Shown here piece by piece: positions 1 to 9,900 of a DNA stretch of 64,000 nt. The position numbers were made by a program, and so were the translations under genes. This stretch comes from Eupeodes corollae (Eukaryota; Arthropoda; Insecta; Diptera; Syrphidae). The notes beneath the pieces are model-generated. The model had not been told where the DNA came from. It made no database searches and saw nothing but the letters and a program-made list of their open reading frames with translations. How positions within the stretch are numbered: the stretch's first letter is position 1; every line of letters starts with the position of its first letter. The stretch covers positions 37,103,136 to 37,167,135 of the forward strand of contig NC_079149.1 of the NCBI RefSeq assembly GCF_945859685.1, given 5' to 3'.

Positions 1-764
1 TCACCTTCTTTTTTTAATTTTTACACCCACATATCTTCTAACGAACATATATCTTTTAAGTCCGTATCATTTCTTGGCTACCGAAAACAAGCTGAAAATA
101 GGTATTTAGGTTGTCACATTCTTATTTATTTTTGAAAAATATTGACTTTAAAAATTGCTACCGGCCTTACGTTCACATGTTCACCTAACTCATAACTTCC
201 TCATGTTTTTTCTTAGTTAAAAGGACTTTTAGAGCCACAAAGAAAACCAATACATGTTCTTAGTAACTTTTATATATACGAAAGCAAAAAAGAAACATAT
301 CTTTATTTTAAAATATAGAAGATACATAATTTTTTTTGTCATAACATGCTACAAGCCCTTCGAGGAAATATTTCATATAAACCTAAGTAACTATGTTTGG
401 AGTATGTTCCGTCATGTATATATTGGACGTAGGTGTCTTGTCTACACACAGATTGTGTAGATTTAATATTATTTCACAACAATACGACCCACACGAAATT
501 TGTGCACACATCATGTAGCTTCTGGAAAATCCTTCGAGATGCTCCTACACCTATAATCCTTCATACATGCCCAACAATTCACCAAACTATAGAAGAAAAT
601 ACCATCAAAGTATGTAGGATTGTAGGTACCATTTATACCTAGAAGCAAGATTCGTCGAAGAATCTTGTCAGCATGCCACCACAGTATAGAGTAGAGTAGA
701 GTAGAACAGAGCCCCAGCACAGCACAGCATAGGACAGCTGAAGCTGATGCTGATGCTGATGCAC
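1..764. other. Cib2 3' flank/UTR, non-coding
   Basis: This A+T-rich sequence holds only short open frames of about 70 codons with no recognisable domain. At 686-760 there are small tandem runs (GTAGA, CAGCA and TGATGC units) directly beyond the Cib2 stop. I see no other gene. Confidence 0.5.
302..307 (-). promoter_or_regulatory. candidate polyadenylation signal for Cib2
   Basis: AATAAA on the minus strand lies about 460 bp beyond the Cib2 stop codon. Another AATAAA is at 130-125. The region is A+T-rich, so the hexamer could be fortuitous and no cleavage site can be shown from sequence alone. Confidence 0.25.
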
Positions 765-982
765 TTAAATCCTTATATGAAATGTCGATAGAAAATCTGG
801 TGCCCTCAGGATAACATGCTCGAACTCCAGAAAGGACAATTGACCATCACCATCGACATCCGCCTCCTCGATAACTTTATCCGCAATCTGTTGCTGTTCT
901 TCGGGGCTAAGGTCATTTTTTGTCATTGTTGTCAGAACAGATTTTAGGTCGGCACGTCCAATGAAACCATCCTGGTCGAAGT
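765..982 (-). CDS. Cib2: Cib2 coding exon 4 (terminal)
   Basis: The exon completes Asp118 and reads to FHIRI and TAA (stop at 767-765). It carries the Ca2+-binding loops of EF-hand 3 (DFDQDGFIGRAD) and EF-hand 4 (DVDGDGQLSFLE). The acceptor is ATGAACAG (AG at 984-983). Confidence 0.93.
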
Positions 983-3900
983 CTGTTCATTGTTGTCCTC
1001 GATAAAAAGTACAAAATCCCATTTTGTATTTAACAAAGATAGACCGAAGAAAAAAACCACCAAGACAAGCAAAAGGAGAAAGAAGAAAATGGAAAAACAC
1101 AAGAAGGATATTATTTTTCCATCTTAAAGGACAAATTGTAAATATTTACGCAATTATTTATCTATTGAGAGATATAAACATATAAATAGAAATACAGTGA
1201 CAAAAGGTATAGGTGCTCGAGATTCGAGCTTCACATACCTACAGAGATGCAATTGGTTTTCAATTACATTTGTGTATGCGCTATATGCGAATTCTGTTTT
1301 TGAAAGCTTACCATAAATTTTAAAAGCATAGAAAACCTTGATGTCCCTTGGCGCCTGTTCGCTGAATACGGAGAGAAAATCAAGGAAATCCTCAAACGAC
1401 AAATTGCCCAGGCCATCACGGGAAAATGCTTCGCATATCCTGGTACGGAACGGATTTTCTTTTAGTTCGGGCAATTTCTCGATGCACTCACGTGGAACCC
1501 TGACACTAGATGCTTGTCCTTCGGTCATTTGGCGTGGCACCAAATCCGGTCGAATCTCTCGAAAACGTTTGTGTACCCTGTAGGATGACAAAAAAAAACT
1601 CATATATAACAACAACAAAACAAAAAAAGAAATACAAAACGTTTTTACTATTTGATTAAAATTGCATTGTAAATAAAAAAAGAGTTTAACAAAAAACACA
1701 AAGGATGGCAAAGAAAACATTGAAATTTTGAATACAAACAGTATCCTAGTTGTATAGCTTGTATAGGTATCAAGGGAAACATATAAAGTTGGTCATTTAG
1801 ATTTTAGAAGATGATATGGACCTCCAGACTCTTTTGGAAGTTGTATTTGGGTGGTTATGGGGATAATGTAATTTTCTTTTAATGAACTATTTAGCTTTGA
1901 TTTTATATGAGTTTAATTTCCAACTTCGTTTGCAACATTGATATTTTATGGACATTTCAGCTTAAAGCAAACAAAAATATATTTCGAATTTTGATCATTT
2001 AAAATCAACAACATTTTATAGTTATTTAAATATCTACTTCTAGAATAAATTGAACGTCTAAGATGCATGTAAGTACAGGGTCTTCCATTTTGAGGTTTCA
2101 AAAGTAAACGTAAATAAAGCACAAATAAAATATATTTTTTCACTATTTTTTTTTTATTATAAAGTTTTGAGAAATTTCTATTTTAAGCACTTTGAGGAAG
2201 ATTCTTACTTCGATTCTATACGAAAGGCTTACCAATGTATGTTCCAAGCTGGTTTTCGGTCGGACTTCTCAACTATGGATCAAATTTTTGCTTTGACAAG
2301 CATTGCTAGAAAATCCATTGATAGAAAGAAAAAACTATAAGCTTGCTTCGTAGATTTCAGGGCAGCATTTGACAAAGTAAACAGACAGGTTTTGCTGTTC
2401 AAGCTTTCAACGATAGGAATCACCCGACAAATTTTTAACATGTACTCTAACTTTCTTTTATTACTTTTATCCCGAAAGTGGGTAGGCGAGGTCACGAATC
2501 CGCGAAGGATTTCAGACCAATAAGTTTAACATCTTTTGTGCTTAAAACCTTAGAGCGCATTCTTGATTACCATATTAGAGAAATCCTAGTTGGACTACCT
2601 CTCGAAAGCTCTCAGTATGCTTATCTTAAGGGCAAATCTACGGAGACTGCCCTCCATGAGGTTGTGCGTGCTGTAGAACAAACAATCCATTATAAAGAAT
2701 TTACTCTTGCCACCTTCCTAGACATAGAAGGTGCTTTTAACAACGTCCTTACAGAATCCATAGAAGAATCGCTAGTTAAGTTCGGTGTAGAAGACTTCAT
2801 TCGAGAATGGATTATTTCCATGCTCAGTGGTAGGAAGATTCGAGCCACTCTAGGCAATACAATCGCAATCGGTGGTGTCTTTTCGCCTCTTCTATGGCTT
2901 CTGGTAATGGAAACAATTCTCGTTAAATTAGAGAGATGTGGAGTGAAGGCGGTAGTCTATGCGGATGATTTGGTGCTATTGGTGTCAGGAAAGTACACCT
3001 ATGTGTTTAGTGAAATCACGGAGTCATCTTTGAAGAAAGTACCGCCCTTCACGCTACCTCGACTCAACGGTCAAATCCTATCATTGTCTTCCAGTGCAAA
3101 ATATTTGGGAGTTATACTCGACCCTAAACTGAAATGGAAACTAAATATTGAAGTACGGGTTAAGAAGGCCCGTATAGCCTTCTACGCCTGCAGCAAGACT
3201 TTCGGCAAAAAGTGGGGACTTCAGTCGAAGATGATTTTATGGACGTAGACAGCCGTAGTACGCCCAATCTTAACATATGGTTCGATTGTGTGGTGGCCTG
3301 CTCTTAGCAAAGCCTATAATATTAATAAGCTAAAGAAGGTTCAGAGAACAGCTTGCGTCGGCACCACAGGGGCCATGCGTACTTGCCCAACGGACGCCTT
3401 AAATGTTATTTTGGATCTTCTACCAATCGACCTTTTTATTAAATACATAGTTTCCTGCAGCGCTATTAGGCTGAAGGAATCAAATAGCTGGTTGTCAAAA
3501 CCTTTCGGTCACAGCAACACCGCGAAATTAATTCCCTCAGATATTATCTCGGTAGACACTGACTACTGCACTCCTACTTTGAACCTTAGTAAGGGTTTTA
3601 AGTTTATTTTCCCATCGAGAAAATATTGGGAGGATGACATCGTGTCGATAGGTTTCGACACAACCATCTTTTCTGACGGCTCAAAGATGGAGTGCGGAGT
3701 TGGTTCTAGGATCTTTTCTGAGTCCCTAAATGTAGCCAAATCTTTAAGGCTTCCTGACTTTGCTAGCGTTTTTCAGGCTGAACTGCTGGCAATAAGGGAG
3801 GCATGTAAGATACTTAAACAAAGCCCAAACCAAAACCGAAATGCGGCTATCTTTACAGACAGTCAGGCAGCTGTCAAAGCCATTAACTCGGCCACATCCT

Positions 3901-6900
3901 TATCTTAATTGATCCAGCAATGTCGCGATGAGCTTGCGAGCCTGAATATTAACCTCGGTGTCACCCTGATCTGGGTTCCGGGCCATAGTGGTATCGTGGG
4001 AAATGAACGGGCTGACGAGCTGGCCAGGCAAGGAAGGTGGAGCAATTTACCCAACTGCATTATATCTAGGAAGATATGGCCCACCTATATTAAACCCGTA
4101 CAAACGATCTTCTATGCAGCACAAGGTAAGACATAGCCAGGATTGTTGCGGTTTGCACCGGACATTGGCCTATAGGAGTTCACGCAGAGAAGTTGGGTAT
4201 CTCTTACAACCCCTTTTGCCGTAGCTGTAGTGACCAAAGAGAAAGTGAAACGATAATCCATTTCCCCTGAAAATGTCCTGCTTTGGCAAACACTAGAATG
4301 AAATACTTTGGAAAAGCATTCTTTCACGAACTTGATGAGCTATCTGAGAAAAGATTAGAGATCTAATCTTTTTTCTCAGTGCGACAAAATGGCTCTAACA
4401 TAATCGCGCTAGGTAGCTTTGAGATCGCCAGTTCTACCTACCTACCTACTCTAACTTTCTTCTGTTTCATCTAGTGCATCTGTATAGGATGGAACGGACT
4501 TCTCAGAATGGTTTGAAACAACTGCAGGTGTTCCACAGGGCTGTATTTTAAGGCCATTACTTTTTGCTTTGTTTGTTGACGACATTTGTGATATACTCCC
4601 AGGAGGGATATCGTTTGCTGATAAAGAAATGAAAGTTCTGTTATATGCTGATGATTTAGTACTGCTCGCCGGAAACCCTTACATTCTGCAATTACAAATA
4701 AACAGGCTGAATGCACTTTGCGAGAAATGGGGGTTAGTATTCAATGCCAGAAAGCCAAAGGTGATGATTTCTGAAGCACGTCAAAGGAGAAGACAACCCG
4801 ACGAAAAATAGTCTCTTAATAATGTAAACATCGACGTTGTGCAAGAATTGACGTACCTGGGCGTTTGGATTACACACAATCTCAATTTTTAAAAACATGC
4901 CAAACAAAAAAGTTATGATGTAAAACTAGCCTTGAGTATGATGTTTACTAAGTTCTTTGCCAACCAAGATATCGATCTTGCGTCAAAATACCGTGTTTTT
5001 CATACAACGGTCAACACTTGTATGTGCATGGTGCCACGGTTTTCGGGTATATAATGTAAATCTCGAGACGTTTGAATCGGTGCAGAGATATTACTTAAAA
5101 CGAATATTCAGACTACCTAACTCAATGCCTAACTATGCTATCTATGTGGAATCTGGTAAAATGCATCTGTATACATAAGAAATCCAAAAGCCAACTATGA
5201 TTATTTGATAAAGGTCATGAGAAGAAATGGAACAAGTCTTCACAAGTATATCATCACAAGACTTTTGCAAACTAACGCTTCTCCATTCAAAGACTGGAAT
5301 GAACTAGATCATTGTTATGCAGCTCATCTATCATTATTGGAGTCAAATGTTGATGGATGGCAGGGTATTTTTGCGGAGGTTACTGCGAAAATAGACGAAA
5401 AGACTTATAACCAACATCTATTAAGAGCGAATTCAACATTGTCTAGGAGCACATATAAGAATCTCAATCACCAAATTTCTTCAGGAATGAACTATTTTCA
5501 TAATGAATACTCGGCTGAAATTATAATCTATATATTAAGAGCAAGTGTTGAAGTTCTTAACTTAAACTTTGTGCCTCATCGAGCAGATTTACCCCAAATC
5601 TGTTGCAATAGAAGAGAAAATGAAGATATAAACCATTTCATTGCCATTTGCCCAATGCTGCAGGAAATCCGCCGACTCTATTTTGATGAGAGCTAAATTT
5701 CCCCAAGTAGATTTTACTAAATATTAAACGGAGGACTAGGATGGTGTACTTTATATAATTATTGTAAACACGCATTAAAGTTCCGCAACAGTTTCGATAT
5801 TTAGATCCTTAAAAAATCCAATCAAATCGTATTCTTCAATAGCAGCCAAAAAAAGTCGGTTATCATATGATCATAACGCTCTGAATTGACGGTGACAGTC
5901 GTTTAAGAAGAAGTAATTTCCTATCACATCTCCGGATAAAAGACTGCTGTAAAGCAGTCCTAATTTTTGAGAACGACATATTTTAAAGAAAGAACATTTT
6001 CAGCATTTTCTGTAGACTAAGGAAATTGTATTAATGTACATATATTGGTCATACAGTACCCGTGGCATGATGGTGAGGTCTTGGCTTCGATCCCTGCCTG
6101 TGCGACCTAAAGTTTTATTCACGGGTACTGCCTCTTGTGAGGAATTTTCAAATTCTCCAAGAGTAATTGTTGTCATGAAAAAGTGCTTTCTCAAATTAAT
6201 CGTTCTGATTCGACATATTAACTGTAGGTCTCCTCCATCCCTGCAATTACTCGCACACAGGAATGGTTGAAAGTTTTAAGTCACTAGGGCCTGGTTCACT
6301 ACGGACTGTAGACTTAGCCCGGGTTAAGAAATATCATGAGTTGAGAAAAAAACTTAAGTGTTTGCATATTAAGTTGAGTACTAAATATAATAAATAATTT
6401 TTAAAAGATTCTTGACTTTGGTAGGAAAAGATTACAAATGATATTAGATTCTCTAATGCATTGAGTTAGAGGCTCATTGAAACCATAGTTTACTCTATGA
6501 TAGGGTTCATGAAATAGAATACAAGATCGCATTTGCCTATACAGACCATATATGTATATCGACTAAGGACAAACATAAAGGGCCGTTTATATGAGATGTA
6601 ATAATATCACATATGAACACAACTAAAAACTACCAACGGCGAATATCAAGTGGTGTTAGACCAACTAGTTTACATATAGTTTCATAAGGAGGCATTTCCA
6701 TGTTCCAACTTAGTCGGTGAACTACAATGCACGACCATTTTTTCTGAATCCTTTCAATCCTTAAACAGTGAGTTTTATAAAAAGAATTGTAAAGTACTAA
6801 GCAGTATTGAAGGGAAGATCTCATATAAGCATAAAATAATGACTGAAGGGTAAATGGATCTTTACACTCTTTTGAGTTGCGAACCAAAAACCCTACCATA

Positions 6901-9900
6901 GTATTTGCTTTGGCAACCTCAAAATCAATGTGGGAGTTAAAGTTTAGTTTGTAATCAAATATTACACCTAGATCTTTCTTTTCTCTAAGCTTAGTAACTT
7001 GTGTTTTATTTATTTCGTATTCAAAACAAATTGGACTAAGACTACGAGAGAAAGATAAACATTGAAATTAAGAAACATGTAAGAAAAGCTGGTTAGCGAG
7101 GACCATACCTATAAGCGTTCAAGGTCACTTTGAAGTAACAGACAATCGTCCAACGATTTGATGCAGCGGAAAATGTTGACATCATCCGCAAACATTAGGC
7201 AGAGATAATTGTTGATAACCGTTGGTATGTCATTGATTAATATCAGGAATAGAAGGGGTTCTAAGTGACTTCCTTTAGGAACACCAGATGTTACATGAGT
7301 TACTTCAGAAAATAAATTATTAACGCGGACTAACTGTGTTCTACGAATGAGATAGGACGCAAACCATTTTAAACTTTTTGAATGGAATCCGCAAGATTCC
7401 ACCTTTTTTAATAATATAAAATGGTTGACCCTATCGAAAAACTCCGTAAAGACTACATCAGTTTGAAAATCATTTTCGAGATTTCTAGTGATTTGGTTAC
7501 AAAAAATAGCTAGGTTTGTTGTAGTGGATCTGCCAGCTATAAATCCATGCTGAGATGACGCAATCGTTTCTTTAAGAATAAAGGTTAGTTTTTCATAAAC
7601 TATTTTTTCGAAAATTTTGGTAATCGTATACAATTTACTCATAGAACGGTAATTAGAAACATCCTCTTTAGAGCCAGATTTATGGATGGGAATATTATAG
7701 GAAATTTTCCAATCGTCAAGAAAAAGGCCCTTTTCGAGAGAAATATTGAGCAGTAGAGTTAATGGCCCTGAAAAACCAACAGTTTTTCAATACAATTGGT
7801 AGGTCTCAGTTGACTATAATCATTGAGATCCCTTAGAGCTGACTCAAAATCTTTACAGCTTAGGTTTAAGCTTCCTATATTGATGGAATTATTACTTATA
7901 AGCTTATAACTGATGAATAATTTTAGGGAGCACATAGAGGTTAGTAAACCGATTACAAAAAATTTGCAAAGAGGTTGCATATAATATTTATGCTAGTGGA
8001 TGTAGTCCCTTAATACTGTTAGAGCATTTTTTGTTATTTATGTACGACCAAATATGTTTGCTATTTTGTTTCAAGCGAGATTCAATACGACACAGATAAT
8101 CCTTGTACAAAAATGTATGTACAAAATCAAATTATTTTTGAAGACGTAGATAGTTACTCCGGAATGCATTATCATTGAAGGAAATTCGATATAATTTATA
8201 CGATTTATTCTTTTGGTTACTTAAGTTTGATAAACATTTATTCCACCAACGTGGCTTTGAATTATTAAATACAACGACTTTAGGTACAAACAAGTTTATT
8301 GCTTCTTTAGTTTTATGGATCCCAGCAGTAAATTTTATTGATCCGTGAGCTCATAATTATAAGCTATAAAGTAATTGTACTTACAAAAAATTAGTTTGAA
8401 ACCAACTGTACAGCTTTGGGAGAACTAAAATTGGATGTTAAGGGGAACCACTTCCTTAACAGAAAGGTAAGTCATTCATTAAAATAAGGAAAAGAAGTGG
8501 CCCAAGACGGCTACCTTGGGGAACACCTGAGGTTATACAAATTGGACTTGAAACCATATTTTCTATTCTAACAAATTGAATACGATTCTTAAGATAAGAG
8601 TCCAACCACTTCAAAAGATTTGAATGAATACCAAAAGAAATTAATTTTCTCAACAAAATTGAGTGATTTACTGTATCAAAAGCTTTTGCAAAATCTGTAC
8701 ATCAATTTGGAGACCTTTTTCAAATTTATTTAAAAAATAATTGGAGAAAAGTGGCAGATTGTTGGTTGTTGATCTTCCAGATACGAAACCGTGTTCAAAT
8801 CTGTTCTTTCATGAGGAAAGCTAACTTGTTGTATATCAATTTCTCGAACACATGATAATTTAGAAATTGGACGATAATTGTTAATATGATGCTTCGATCC
8901 AGATTTATGAATTGGAGTTTAAAATGATTTTTCCACACTGATATGACAAAAAGCACATTTTTTAATTATAATCGGACCTGGATTTATGTCTTTGTTCAAA
9001 CTCAAAAGGCCACTTTCTATTTCAGACATATTTAGCTCTATTTGCCCAATATTCACCTTAAAATCTTTGAATAAAAATTACCTATTACTTGAAGTAGCTT
9101 CGTCAGATCTGGTGTAATTTTAATGAGCAAATGAATTACAAATAGATGAAAGTTCTGAATGTGTTGAATCAAGGTAATGCATATTACTAGGAATGCCACA
9201 AGAAGATTTTTTTATATCAACTGTCGATTTCATATTATCAATAAAATAATCATAGAATTACGTTTAATTGAAAGAATTAAAATTTTAGTGCCACTGTATA
9301 TCGGACATATAACTCGCTATGCCTTCGAAATTAGCTTTTGTGTGATTAAATTTTACCTTACTCATATTTGAAGATTTACTGCACAAATTTCTATATATGG
9401 TTTCAATATCTTAAATTGTACCTTACTGCAAATGTTTCAACTAGAAATGTGATATATTTCCAAATTTAAAACGCAATTTCGAAGGTATTAAAAAGGTTCA
9501 TATGCGAAACAGTATTTTTATAATCGTATGTAATTATAATGATTAACAAATTATACTTCAATTTCGCTTTTTTTTAATTTGGCTAATAACTTTACAGAAA
9601 TAATTTTTTTTTACATCAACTTTTACTCCAATCTCTCAAGTCATCAATTCGAAAGTTTTTTTTCTCGTATTAATATGGAGTTTTAAATCCTCCAAATTTG
9701 GATCTGATTATGATATCTTTAACACATTTGGTTTAAAAAAAAAATCACATTTCTTAAAAAAATCCCCATATTCTTAATATCGTCAAAGAATTGCTTGATT
9801 CTTGCAAATTGCTGAACCACGAAAGTTGGGAGATTTCGAACTTACTGTTTTAATTCGGAAAAAATTAAAAAAAATGTTATTAAAATAGAAAATGCATGGG

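Noticed and set aside
254..720. Three open frames of about 68 codons
   Set aside because: They are short, A+T-driven, have no recognisable motif and overlap on opposite strands in the Cib2 3' flank.
1338..1583. 81-codon plus-strand frame
   Set aside because: It is the antisense shadow of Cib2 exon 3.
1154..1720. Single-exon 188-codon minus-strand gene
   Set aside because: The central part is Cib2 exon 3; the ends are intron read past a clear acceptor and donor.
6062..6105. Possible tRNA gene
   Set aside because: A- and B-box-like motifs are present but too close together, with no acceptor-stem pairing; the tail matches a second copy, so it is a SINE.
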